Positions 1 to 16,230 of a stretch of 64,000 bases of DNA are shown here, one piece after another; position 1 is the stretch's first letter, and the number at the start of each line of letters is the position of its first letter. Both the position numbers and the translations under genes were made by a program. Origin of the DNA: Alligator mississippiensis (Eukaryota; Chordata; Crocodylia; Alligatoridae); contig NC_081824.1 in the NCBI RefSeq assembly GCF_030867095.1, positions 169,826,933-169,890,932 on the forward strand. Direction: 5' to 3'. Under the pieces are notes generated by a model. The model ran no database searches and had not been told where the DNA came from. It worked only from the letters and a program-made list of their open reading frames with translations.

Positions 1-3313
<3,313 letters not shown>

Positions 3314-3620
3314 GCGGGGAGGGCGGCCAGGTCTCCTTGCTGAGCACCACTGGGGGCCCACGTGTGGGCAGACGCAGGACGTAGGAAGGGAGGGGGCAAG
3401 CCAAGGAAACAAGGCTCTTGCTCCGTGCTTGGCGTGTGGGGCAGAGAGGTTGCTGCCTCTCATTCCTGGAGCGAAGGTGCTCTACATAGCTCCCATGCCC
3501 TCTGGCAGCAATGACGTCGTGGAAGACGGGGTGACAGTAAGCTGGGCGAGCAAGAGCACCCCCTGTGGCATGGCATAAAACTACAGACCAGCTATCATGC
3601 AAAAAAAATAAAAATAAAAT
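3314..3620 (+). terminator. TMEM151B proximal 3' UTR and candidate poly(A) signals
   Basis: Two AATAAA hexamers (3607-3612 and 3613-3618) lie about 295 bases after the stop codon in an A-rich run. They may end a short TMEM151B transcript. The A-rich context could also cause internal priming in cDNA data, and more distal signals exist, for example at 20267. Confidence 0.4.
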
Positions 3621-6600
3621 AACAACAACAACAGAAGAGGGGGAACGGAAAAACGGGACAGAAGTGGGGAGCAGCATGCCCTGGTTCCCAGTGCAGCTGC
3701 TGGAGACCTAGGTTGGCTTGAGTAGGGCTCAGAGAGAATGACACCACACAGCACCCTACTGCATCTCTGACCTCCGTCCCTGCCTCTTGCAGAGGCCAAG
3801 GGGACTGGGACTAGTGGAACATTTCCTCTGGGACTGGTGTTTAGCTCCTAGCGTGCCAAAGATCTTGGGGCAGCCAAGCCCATGGAGCTGATGGGCAGCT
3901 TAGAGGAGATACTCAAAACCCTCAAGTCCAGATCTTTCCCTCCCTCCCTCCCTCCCCCCAGCATTTCTTTTTTTATTTTTATTTTTTAGACCATGCTCTG
4001 ACTGTTACACTGTTCTCAGCTGCTGGGAGCAGCACCACCTCCAGAGGATCCCAAGGCTAGAAAGCCTCAGCCCTGAAGCTTTGAGAGTCAGCATCCCCTA
4101 GCTAGAGCTGAAAGCCTTCCAGGACTTTCCATTTGGGCTTCCAGCAAGCAGAAAGCAACAGGGGACGTAGAAAGGAACATCCAGACATGGCCAAATACAG
4201 TCATGGCATGAAGCCAGTAGGGCTGGCTGGAGAAAAGTCCCCCTGCAAGGCAAACTAAGGAGACGGTTGTGTGCTGGGCTCCTGGAACCAGGATACCAGG
4301 AAGTACCAGGGGGTGAGTTGGGAAGCTGAGGTCCTCTCAGCCTTGAAGTGAATGAGGTCCGGTCCTAATTAATTCAGCCAAGCCAGGAGTTGGTGGTGGG
4401 AGGAGGAAGCTGATAGGTTCAGCTGCAGATCATCTGTTAATAATAGATGGGCAGGTTGGTGCCTCTTGCTTTGTTGTGAAATGAAGTAAGCTGCGGTAAG
4501 ATGGGGGCTGGGTTTGGACTGGAGCTCTGAGGGGATAGGGGGTAGATGGCTGTGTGGAGATGCCCCAGAATTTCTGAAGATCTTGGGTTCCACGGAGGTG
4601 AAGGGAAAGGGCTGCTACCAACATGTAACAATGAAAAGAGATTCCAGCCTCCTTGCTCCTCTTGTGTCCCACACCCCTTGCTGAAAGGTTCATATTGGCG
4701 CATCAGTGTTTCTATTATGGGTTCCTTGAAGTTACCTTCAGACAGCCTCTAAAGGCCTAGAAGTGCCAATTTCAAATGTAAGCATACTGAGAAACTCCTG
4801 AAGCAGTCATGAAAAGGACATTTTCCTTCCTGTTTCCCCTTCATATGAGTAGAGCTGCTATTTCCTTTCTTCAGCTGCACTGCCTGGAGTGGGCCACTTC
4901 TCATGCTGTGGAATGTGCCTCCCATGTAGTCCTAGCAGCTTGTGCAGCTTGTAGACTCACATAATGCTGGACCATAGAGTCCCAGTGGATTTATGAGGCA
5001 GAAAGCTCTCATGATAACCTGAAATTTTGAAAAGCCCTGAAATGCTTAACAAACCTAGGCATAACAAGAGAAAAAAACCCAACCTCATTATGCTGAAATA
5101 GCTAAATTAGGGGGGAAATTACCTGACAGACCCTAAAATACCCCAGATCAGTGAGGTAACATACCTGGAAATGGAAACAGAGTTCAATATGAGGAGCGGT
5201 GGCATGAGTTTGCCCTTAAGGTCCCAATCTTGCAGTTAGATCTGGGTGGGCAGAGCCCTGTTGATTTACCAGGCTCTGCCTGTACAGTCCAAGAGCAGGG
5301 TTTCTGTCCTAAATGGGTCACTCTCTTTAAATTGCTCCCCCTCAGCTAGTGCCCATGGGCATCACCTCCTGCTAGGCTGAGTTTGTGGACAAAGCCGTTC
5401 AGAGGCCTGCTCTGCCAACTCTTGGTGCTGAACCCAAGCCTGATGGACATGAGTGACCATGTGAAATCAGTGCTGCTCCCTTCGTGAGCAGTGGCGCAGG
5501 ATTGGGCTCTCAGTGCAGAATAGGGATGGCCAGGTGGGACATTTTTCTTTCAAGTTGAGCTGAATCAAAACAAATGGTTCATGTGGGGAGACATTGAAGA
5601 AAGCTCTGACCCAATGTGTGGCTGCCCTTGTTGCCTCCATCTCTTGTTCACACCTTCCCTTGTCAAGTGCATCAGAAGACAGGGTTTGGATACCTGCAAG
5701 TGACCATTGCTGCTTCCTTCACCTGCATGTCACATACCACACCACTCCCTGTCCCGTACCCCCTTCCTCATACAGAGGTGAATCCCTTCCTCACACAGAG
5801 GTAGCTTATGAAGCTCCTTGAGTGATGAAGGCTGTGCAAGGTGAGCCTTGTGAATACTCAGGAGGGTGAAAGGAGATGTAGTCAAGGCTGAAGGGTATGT
5901 TCTGTAGAGACCTTTCAAAATAAAGTTCCACCAGCTCTGTCCTCACTTTGCTGTGGGTATCTCTACCCTGTGGAGAGGATGGATTAGCCCACATGGAGCT
6001 CTGTGCTGCCAGGCCTGGGACTGATTCCAGTACCACAGGGAGCTTGCTTAAAGCCAGCTTGGGTATCTCCGTGCAAACCTACCCAGCATTTCCTTCTCAG
6101 TGAGAAGCTTCCCAGGCCTCTTTAGCCCACTATAGTCCCTCTCCTGTTTTCTAGACGCTCTTTTCCCAGTCAATCAACTGTTTTCTCCCTTGTTGGAGGC
6201 CCTAATCCTCCCTAGCCCTTGTTGCCCACCAGCTTGTCTCCATTCCCCTCACCCATCCCAACACAGGATGTGACCTGTAGTAAATATCATCTCCAGCTGG
6301 CAGCAGGCTGAAAACCCAAGCAGCAGCACAGACCTCTAGCACTTGTGCTAAAGGATTAACATAATTAGCTGGCCACAGCAGCAGGTATATATCCCTGCTG
6401 GTGTGGGTCAGGTGTGAAGATGAAGGGGATAGGTAGAACAGTAGAGTACACCATAGTTAGTCCAACCAGACTGTCCTTTGCTAACTTATTAGTCAGAGGG
6501 TCTGTATCTGCAGGGAATACTGTTAGGTTGCTTCACCTAGTACATCAGAGAGAGGTAGTTACCCATGTTAGTCTAAAATCAGGCAAAAGGCAGGGTGGGG

Positions 6601-9275
6601 TGGCACTTTAGAGACTAACTCAGTTAGAAACCCTCTTCTGCATTCTGCTAGATCAGAGGCAGCTTTGTCCTTCCTCTCCAGCCTTGCTGGATAATAGCTA
6701 TTTTAGGGAACTGTTCTCCAAGAAAAGTCAGTACATCATCTGTTTCTTCTCTAAACAAGGAGACCTCTTGTTTATAAAGCAGATGTCTGTCACTTTGTTA
6801 CTAGCTGAACCACCTTATTGACTTTTCTCCTCTGCCCAGGAGGTTTGTGCTCATCTCTGCTCTTCACTCCTTGAAATTAGCTTGTTTGGTTTCACTTGGT
6901 GTCAGTTTTGTTTCTGGTTCTCAGGCAGTAGATTCAGAGAAAAGACTGTTTGAACCAAAACATTTCTTAAAGGCTTACCCTCAATTTTGTTAAGATTTTT
7001 GTCTTGTTAACTGCCCTACCCCCTAGTACGGGGCAGGCCTATATCCCGGGCTTTCATTCCAGTGCCCCCAACACATCTGGTGGGTGCAGATTACCATTTC
7101 CTGGGACACCCTCTTTCACTGTTCATGCTGTGTTGTCTGCAGGCTATTTAACCCTGCCTTGGTGGAAGGGGATGCTATGCCATTGATGCCAGTGGAGGCA
7201 GCAGTGTAGCAATGTGGCTGTGTGTCCTCACTACAGGGACAGAGGTGGCTTCTGGTTGCCAATGCAGTTGTGAATATGCACCTGCTGGCAGCAACTATTT
7301 CTATGCTCCCCCACACAAGTTGGCACCTAGGGTGGTTGCCCCAGTAACTACACCCTAGTTACACCACTCAGTGGAGTTGTCTTCCTTATGCCTGTTGGAT
7401 TTAGTTTGCTGTGCTCTGTTCTCTGCTTGTTCAGGGTCTAGTGTAGCTCCTGTTAATGTCAAGGGAATGGCTCATCAGGAGGTTAGTTGGAGATGGCGAA
7501 AAGGGTCCTTATGTCATGGAAAATCAGAAGTAACTACCCTGAAGCCCTTGGAGTTCAAATGGAGTAAGGACAGTGCTGAGTGGAGGGCATCAGGCCCTTA
7601 TGTCCTTCCCAAGACACTCCATTTTAAAGCATGTACTCCTGTCTTAAGTGAGGGATCACTTGAGATCTTTTGGTCTCCAGTGAGAGAAGTGTCTTGTCTA
7701 GGTGGATGCATCATGGGGTGTTAAAGGTCTCTCAGTTCCTCTCAGGCAGGGGAAATTGCAGAACTGGGGCAGGTTAGAAGGGTTTTCATGCCCACCTCCT
7801 TTATCACTGCTTCCCAGCCCCTTGCCCATTAGCTTTGACCAGGCCCACTGTCATAAAGGTGATTCCCTGGGTTCAAGCTCTGCCCTCTTCAAGGTCTCAG
7901 CACGGAGAATCTGCTTCCAGGGAAAGGCCAGGTTTCCTATCGATGCTGCTGGCTGGAGCAGAAGGGCATTTGCAGGTTGAGAAATGGGGCCCTTTCCTCA
8001 CACCTGTCACTCAACCAGCCATGCCCCCATACACTCCGCTCTCAACTTTCAAACTCACCTTCTCCATGTGACCCCCCCAGCCCACCAGTGCAGCGACAAG
8101 CAGCCTTGTCTCTGTCCCCAGCAATATCTGCTGCTAACAGCTTGGCATGCTCTCAAGCCTCTTACCCCACTGCGGCTTGCAGGGCCGCTGAGCAGAATAC
8201 ATGCCCCTGCCAGACTCAGCAGTGAAGAACTAGGTTCATTTACCAACCCCAGATCTCCCCTGTTGTAGCATGTACACTGAGGCTACTGGGCACCCCTGGT
8301 TTGGCTAGAGGAGCAGCTTGCTGCCTTGTAGGCCAGCCCCAGCTCCTCCATAGCAGTTGGGTTGGAGTGGGCAGAAAAGCCTCCCTTCCCATCCCATGCC
8401 CCACTTTGGAAGCTGGGTGGGCATAGCCATTAGAGCAGCCTGCAACTGAACAGAACCCCAAGCCACTCAGAGGCTGCATGCGTGCCAGCCCTTGTGGAGC
8501 CCCAAATTGAACTTTTGCACAGGCCTCCCTGCCTCTGCCACTGACCACTTAGCAGCCCTATATCTCCTTTCCTTGATTGCTCCTGGGGTTGGCCATGAGT
8601 TGCCCTTCACTCCAGTGTGTTTGCACCATGCAGTTGGGTGGGGGGCAGGCCCTATCAGCACGGGGGTGGTTTGTGCAGCCCCAGAAGGGAGGAGCTCTTG
8701 GCATCTCAGGCTGATGCCGCAAAGACAGGCTCAGCTTCTGTGCATATGTGCAAGGAAATAGCTCCTACCCAGCTTGACTCTGCAGCCCCAGCTGCCTGCG
8801 TATGCCAGCATGCTGCTCTCCTGTGGTTATCCCCTTAATAGGCTCAGCTGTCCAGTTGAATTAAGATACCCCTTCCCAGCCAGATAAGTGTGATTCTTAC
8901 CATGGCACAGACAAGCACCCTCCTCCGGGGATGAGGCAAGGAAATACTGGGATTGGACAAATGCAGCAGCTGATTAATCCCTGCAAGATCCAGCGGCTTC
9001 CCCAACATGCTGACTCTTACCCAAGCCGTGTCCTAGGGGCACAAAGTAGCTCTCCAGGGACAGCACTCAGGGTTATCACGCCCTGTCTCCTGGCCTTAGG
9101 TATCCCTTTGCTCTGGCTGAGATCCTCCTGAGGCCACTCAGTGCTGGTTAATGCAGGGAGGTGTATTCAAGGGAACCATCCAGCATGCAGGACTTATTGG
9201 AGTTGGGTCCCCTTCTTTCAGCAAGGTATCTAGCCCCCTCCAGGGATGGCTCAGGCAACAGCATCCATTCCCACC
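3621..9275. other. 3' UTR or intergenic DNA, no exon seen
   Basis: No supported coding exon is present. A pyrimidine run of TCCC units at 3938-3957 is followed by a T-rich run at 3966-3987. About 6541-6632 resembles a widespread sauropsid repeat, recognised by the words gttagtct and gactaac, whose class I cannot assign. The rest is unremarkable; part of it may be a long TMEM151B 3' UTR. Confidence 0.5.
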
Positions 9276-9443
9276 ATCATAGAAAAACATGGCTGGAAGG
9301 GACATCAGGGGGATTATTTGGTCCAGTTTGTAGCTCAGGGAAGGTTCACTACCATCTAAACCAGGCCAGACAAATGCTCAACAGGGGCCTGAACTTGGAG
9401 TCCAGTATACTACCTTCTAGCTATCGCCATATCCTGCCCTAGA
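9276..9443 (-). mobile_element. CR1 LINE 3' fragment
   Basis: Read on the plus strand it begins with the reversed CR1 tail (atcatagaa, then ggctggaagggacatcaggg) and continues through typical CR1 3' sequence to about 9443. It is a severely 5'-truncated copy of moderate age. Confidence 0.75.
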
Positions 9444-12400
9444 GAGGGTTGGAATGATGTGGGAGCAGAGGCCATAGCCAGGGCTGGGGTGTGTGTCTGA
9501 AGGATGAGGAGGCTAGTGGCTGTGGGATTCCTAATAGGTGGGAGGTGACGGGAGCTTGCCAAGGCAACAAAGTAAAGATGGTTTCTTTCTCCACAGTATT
9601 AGAATTCAGCCCAAAGCATCTCATGTTCTACGCTCTGTAGCCATCACACTAGTATTTCCTCTGTCTTTGATGCGGTAGGACCCCAATACCTTAAAGCCCC
9701 CCAGGCTTGGTACCATTATGTTAACTGGCCCAGCCCCCACTCTTTTTTGCAGGCTGGTATCTGATCTCAACCTTGCCTGCGCTGGTGCTGGTGATTCCTC
9801 TGACAGCTCATTCAGTTGCCCCATCTGCTCCTCTCATGCTAGTTAGTATGCTTCCTCACAATCTCACCAGAATTGTCCCTGTTGTATCTTAATCCTGTTA
9901 CTTCTCTTCCATTGCCTAGCTAGAGTAGTTGCCTCCTCCCCAATGACACTACTGGTAGGGGCAGATGTGTCCTGTCTCTTCAGACCTCTCCCCTCCGGCC
10001 CCAGAGTTCCTGAGTCTTTCTGGGATGTTGTTATACAAAGCCCTGACCCCAGGGACTCTGCAGCTTTTGTTTCTTCCTTGCTTCTTACCATTCAGCCCTG
10101 AGGAGACAAAACCTGGGGGAAGGGGAAGGATCAAAACAAGAAGCCATGACCCCTGAGCCAAGCAGGCTAAGGCTTTTCTTGAGACTGATCCTTCTCTCTG
10201 CACAGCCCAGAAGGTATCTCGCAGGTGATTTTGCTCACCCTTTTGGAAGGGCAGGGAGAGCAGAACAATCTGGAGACTCTTCCCATTCCCACAGCGCAGA
10301 GCAGAGCAGAGCAGAGTATTCCCCTCTGGTGTGGACAGGTGCCTGCTGGGACCAGGGGGATGGACAGGTGAGCTGTGAACCAGCACAACCTTGCTGGATT
10401 TTTTTCCTTCCCTGTTCCACTCATCACCATCTCCCAAGGCCTGGGGTTTGTTTTCAGTGAGATGCTTGACAGCAGGCTTTCCCCACATAACCTGACGTTA
10501 TGAGTGAAATGGGACAGGAGCCAGGCCCCGTCTCCTCCCAGCACATTGAGTGGATAATATGTCCCTTGGAGAGGGCTCTTTCACACTGTGAGAAAGCTAA
10601 AGAGTGATCTATCTGATGTTTCCTTTTGCTGCCAGCAAAGTCCATGCTCTTTAGAACAGCCCATCAAGTAAGGTAGGCCCCAAGTTTTGGCTTTGCTAAT
10701 TAAAAGTGATGGGAGAAAAGGAAGGCAGATGGTTTAACCACCTCTCACCTAAATAAATGTGTGCCATCCATTTCTTCACTTTCAGCATATTGGAAGTCTC
10801 CCTGTCAGGACTGGATGCCCAAACATTTTGCTGGTACAAGAACTGGGAAGTGAAAGTGGCTAGCCTAGCATTACTGCCTAAGCTCAGTGAAATGCAGTGT
10901 CCCACAAGTCACACAGGTGAGGGGGAAAGTAGATAATATTTCAGAAAGTTCTTCCATGGTTCATACATGTGGGAGGTGCAGGTAAGCCAGGGGGAGAAAA
11001 TAGCTTTGTGTTGCCACCCCCAGTCATTCAAAAATGATGGATCAGAGAAATGTTCACTCTGGGCAATCAAAAGGCTGCTATGGACTTGGTTTTTAAAAAA
11101 TCCCTTCTCTCCTAAAATTCACAGTTCAGAGAAACAGTCCTTTTCCTGTCCTTTGTTTCCCAACAAGTGTCTCATCTTTTCCCAGGGTTCTGATTAAGCT
11201 GCAACAGCATCAGGGGCACAGGGGGATTTGCTCTATTGCCTGGGGAATCTGGAAGGAAAAAGACAGTTGCAAACACATGCAGATACAACACCCCTTGGAA
11301 AAAAAAGATAAGGTGATAGGCACTCTACATGTGAGCGGCATTTTTAGTTTGGTTTCTACTTTCTATTCAGGAGTTGACCCTATTGGGGCTGCCTATGGGA
11401 ATTTGATTGTTTGATTGTGCGGGTGGGAGGTGTTATTATTTCTGAAAAAGACAAAAGGTTTAATAAACCAAGTCACAGCCAGGTTTCAGGGGCAGTCATG
11501 GTAAAATATAGTCCCTCCCATTTAAAGATGCTCCCGGTTATAGAATAATACCTTCAGCTTTTTTTGTTTTACTCAAGCTATTCTAATCATATCTCTGGTA
11601 ACTGCTGTTTAGTTATAACACAGTTTATACTGTACAGCCATCCAGTTTAAAACTAGGCTCTACTGCTAATTCTGTGCCGCAGCATACACAGTGGGATGTC
11701 AGATGTCTGTGTGAAATATTACACCAGCCAGAATTTATGTGACCAAACCACATGCTGTTGTATGTCTCAATACATGATTGGTACCTTGAGACCTTTTAAA
11801 ACGTATTTTAAATAGGTCTTCATTGGACAACAAATTAAATATCTGGCTTTCTGGATCCACACTATCCCATTGTGGCATGTGATTTTAAAAATCAGGGCTG
11901 TTTTGTAATATTGGACCCCAAAGGTGCACGCTGGCCTGGACTTAGTTTAGCCAAGATGAGTGGGGTCTACTGGGCAACACGCTGTACTTTTTAGCATACA
12001 GCACATCCCCAAATGAGATACATACCTTGTTTTTGAAAGGCAGCATCTGGAAAAAAGATCTTTCCTTGAAAATACTGGTAAGTAGCAGTAAAGTAAGTGA
12101 GTAGCAGCTTCTGCAGCAGGAACCTGCAGCAGTGAGTTGGGTAGGGGTTGGAGAGAAAGTATTCACAATTGACAGCTAGAGAGCCCCAGGAGTTGCACTG
12201 GAACCTTACTTTTGCATTCCCCGGCACAGGCAGAAACTGTTATTGCCATATATCCTTGATTCTAACACATTTCTGAGCAGCTGAACTTTTTGGGGGGAAA
12301 AAGGTGCGTGTTGTATCTGAGAAAATACAGCATATGGTTTAGGACACAGGGCTGGTTTTGTTTCCTCTTTCCCCATGTGGGTACTGCTGACCTCAGTGGA

Positions 12401-14984
12401 AATAACAGCCATTTTGGAAAGAAGGGAAGGGTGTAGTCCCATCTGAGGTAAAAACCAGTGGGCTGCATTCATTCCTAGAGTAACTTTTCTGAAGATGGTG
12501 GAGCTACGCTGGGGTGAAGAAGAACCAGCATCTCCACAGATTCGCTTGTCCTCAAGAGCCCATACTAATCATCCCATTGCAGTATTAATTTTATATGTAG
12601 AATTAATGTTGGGACTTTGCTTGGATCCAGCTTCATGGATCTACTTGGTCTTCAAACAGTGGGCCTGTGAGGGCCAGCTACCCCAATGGCCAGCCTGTTT
12701 TGCTCTGCTCCCTGTGTCAAGGAACCATGAGTAACACTTTGAAGGGGAACATTTTGCCCAAGGATTTGTTCTGTCAGCTCCATCAGAACTCACCAAACAA
12801 ACTGACCTCTACCACCTAGGGCCAGGACCCTTTTCCCAAGGACCATTTTTTCCACAGCCTTTTCACCCACCAGTGGAAAGAAGTTTCAAGGTCTAATCTG
12901 AACCTGGATGGAAACAGCCTCATGCACTTCCCTTTCTCCTTCTCTGCACGTTAGTCATCTTACTTGGGGGCAATGTCTCTGTGGAATCCAGTGGGACCTC
13001 ATCTTCCTGCAATCCATTCTACTGACAGGTACATCACCACCTATGCAACACTTTCAGAAACTGCCGAGGCATCAGTCCATTCCAATGCACAGTGTGTGCT
13101 TCTGGCATTGGTAACAAGCACCACTGCTGTCAGAAACCAATGTTGTTTTTTTCTTCTTTCCCCTCAAGGCCTTGAGGAAAGACTTCCACCCCCTCTCTGT
13201 ACCCCCCACTCCTTTTCTGTTTTGTAGACTTAAGACTTTCCATGGGCAAAGCCAAACTTCTTAGAACATAGGTGCCCTTCTTGGAATATCACCAGTCCCT
13301 GGAAATTGGGACTATCGTGGATCACCCACTGTGATTATACTTCAGTGAACTTTGTAGAACAAAGTAATGCTCATCCACAGACATACCTGGGGATCTCTCA
13401 CACTCCATCAGTGCAAGCTGCTTTGCAATCTTAGGTCTTCTCTTAGTGAAAGAAACAGCGTAGCTAGAATGTGTCAAGATGATTTAGTATTTGTATCAGT
13501 CACATGATCCTAGTGTCCATTAGCTGCACTGTCAGCTGACATCTAATGAGTTCCGACTTTGGATGGCAGCCCACGAATCAATCAGGGGGAAAAGGATTCA
13601 AAACACAGGCTTAAGAGCACAGACGAGTCTCCAGAAACAGGAGCAGATGCATGAGATCAGGTGATAACAGATGTATTCCTCCTGTTCAAGTCAGCTAGAA
13701 GCTTTTTTTGGTCTGCGTTTTCCTCTAGGGAACAATCTAGCCTCAAGAGAGGTGGCGGGTGGCGGGAGGGAAATTATCTAATGGGTTCAGTGAAATTGCA
13801 CTTATGCTATTGTAGCACTGGTTGAAAACAAAACAATTGATCCAACAGGATTTTTAAAAATGATTTCTTCAAAATATAGCTAATCAGAAAGACCCATGCT
13901 GTTTAGTTTAATGTTTTGGGTGCTCTTGGCTATGTCCACATGGTTAATTTGCCATGCCCAGCCGTGTCACCCCCCCAAGAGCAGTGTGCTGGCCCAGGCA
14001 GGTTGCCTTCTAAACCACAAGCAGTGCAGCCATAGGCAGGCAGTAGGTTGTCTGCAGGACCCAGGATTCCCCAGGGGTCTCCCATTAAAGTACTAGCAAG
14101 GTCCAGGACTGTTTAGCTTTCATGTTTAGTCAACATCAGTGCATTCAGTCTGTTATGGCTGGCCATAGATGGGCTAGCTAGGGACAGGCTAAACGGCCTG
14201 TCCATTGGCGGTGCTCACTTCCCAAGTGAAGCACAGCTACACTGCTTTTGGTTTAGGAGACAGCTTTGGAGGAACGTGCAATTGACTTGAGGGCAGCCGG
14301 GCAATATGAATTTAGCATGGACTGGGGCCTTTTTATGTGTTGAAACGTTAATGTATTCAAAACCCTTCACATTTGGAAAATTTCTACCAGCTCTACTAAA
14401 TAGTGAGGACTTAGTGGCAGAGAATAAAAAGAATAGGAAAGGAAGGTAGAAGAAGATAATGTCTCTGTATCAATGGCAGTCCAGCACCAAGGGGAGATCC
14501 AGCATAGAGGCAGGTATCTGGGCACCCATCTGCATTGTTATGCCTCTGCTTTGTGCAAAGGTAGTTGCGGAATATCTTGTTTGCTGTGGTGGTCAGTGGT
14601 TATGTGCAGGGATGGGCAGAGACAGGGACAGAGGCAATAGCCATATCATGAGGAAGGCTTTAGAACACATCAAGACCCCTTTGAGCTGCATTGGAAAGCC
14701 TTGGTTCTTTAGTCACCATAGCACATCCATAATCCCTTACGTCCTGCTGCTTATATTGGTTTGCTTCTCCTGCAGGAAACTTTCCCACTGTCTACTACTT
14801 TCCCACCCTGGCCATGAACAAGTGACAGGCAGATGCTTCAGAGCCTCAAAAAAGTAAAGAGAAAAGGCACCAAATTAACCTGAAGCTGAAAAGGCCTGCC
14901 ATTTGTGTTTTCCAGACCTCCAGGACTCAGAACCTGGAGGAAAACTGCTCTCCCTGAACAGAAGGCCCTGATAAATAATGCAGA
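9444..14984. other. Intergenic DNA, no exon seen
   Basis: I recognise no coding exon and no clear repeat. A short run of agcag units occurs at about 10299-10316. An AATAAA lies at 11462-11467 in an AT-rich stretch. The longest reading frames here lack family motifs and have no exon-like boundaries. Confidence 0.45.
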
Positions 14985-16230
14985 GGAGAACCAGTCCAGC
15001 TGCTTTAATTTAGGAGGATATAACAGGGAGCCTGGGGCTCCTGTTACTTTAAGAAGAAAAAAAAAAACAGTGGCAGGCAGCCTAACCAGGGCTAGCTGCA
15101 AAGGAATAGGCAGCCAGAGGCCAGAAGCTGAGAGGAACTATTGCTGTACTGGTTGCACACCAGTAGTACTATAGGATAGAGCCCTGCCAAAGCAACAGAG
15201 GCACAGCTATAGTAGGTAGCTGGGGTAGCAGCAACAAGCTGTCCAGTAGAAGGAGAGAAGCAGCTGTGCTAGGACTAGCAAGTCATCTGACCAGGAATGG
15301 GCGGGACTTGAGTGACATATAAGCCTGGGCCTGTGCCAAGACAGGTGATCTGGCCTTGGAGGCTGCAGTGGGAAGAGCTCTGTAGCTGTAACACAAACAG
15401 GTCCTGATGCAAATGGGAACTGGAAAGTAAGGCACTGAGGTCTGGTGGGGAGCTGGGACTCAGGGTGGAAATGATTTTTGTTATGCAGCCAAGGGGTTAT
15501 GGTTAGTCACAGTGCTTAGGGTTTTGATGCAGTTAAACCAGTGGTCTGGGAAGGGACTGAAGCGGATGTTTGGAGAGGTCCCAGTGGTAACTGAGGGGCT
15601 TTTGGATACCTTGAGCCTTTCCAAAGGGTAGGGGCTTGACTGTAGCAAGAGAGAGAGAGAGAAAAAAAAAAATTGGAAACAGAGCTAGGGGGGCATGCCC
15701 AAAGCAGGGCATAGACTAGGGCTAGGGGCCCACAGCCCAAAAGGGGTGGGAACTGTGGAGGGCTATTCAGCCCACCTCCTAAGAAGGGTAGGGAGAGGAT
15801 TAGTGAGTCTGTTGCCTGAGAGGGGCACAGACTTGAACAAGAAGAGTGAGTCCTGAAGAGACTAGATATTAAACTAGGGCTAGGTGTCCATGGAAATAAT
15901 CAACTGGTACCACCTGTGAGGTACAGGCATGGCTGTAGGGGAGGGTGGAGGCTACAACATTAGCCCTTAAGGTGATTAGTGCCTGGAGGCATGGCCAGAC
16001 CATGGGGGGCCAGAGGGCAGGACATCAGGGTTCAGGAGGAACGCACAGACTGAGAGCAAACAAGGGCTCACTCTGGGATCTTAGGGTGGCCTCCTTTTTC
16101 ACCAATCAACCATTATATCAAGGGGTAGCAGGTGGGGGGGAAAAGGAAGGGGAGCCAGAGTAAAGGCAGGAGTTGTGCAGCCACCAGGGGGTGTCCTGGC
16201 TGCCCCCGGAGCCCAATCCTGTTAGAGACC
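14985..16230. repeat. Unassigned repeat-like block
   Basis: This G- and A-rich stretch has the feel of an old interspersed element. A TATA-like acatataag at 15316-15324 sits in a GC-richer context, and a GA/A-rich run lies at 15650-15672. It could be the remains of an LTR-type or other retroelement, but I found no matching terminal repeats and no coding part. The family is unresolved. Confidence 0.22.

Noticed and set aside
9949-10488. 179-codon minus-strand frame in the intergenic spacer
   Set aside because: No motif, and overlapped by several other frames of similar length; likely chance.
14985-16230. Whole LTR retroelement
   Set aside because: Only a TATA-like word and repeat-like composition were seen. 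There are no paired terminal repeats and no coding part, so it is listed only as an unassigned repeat-like block.
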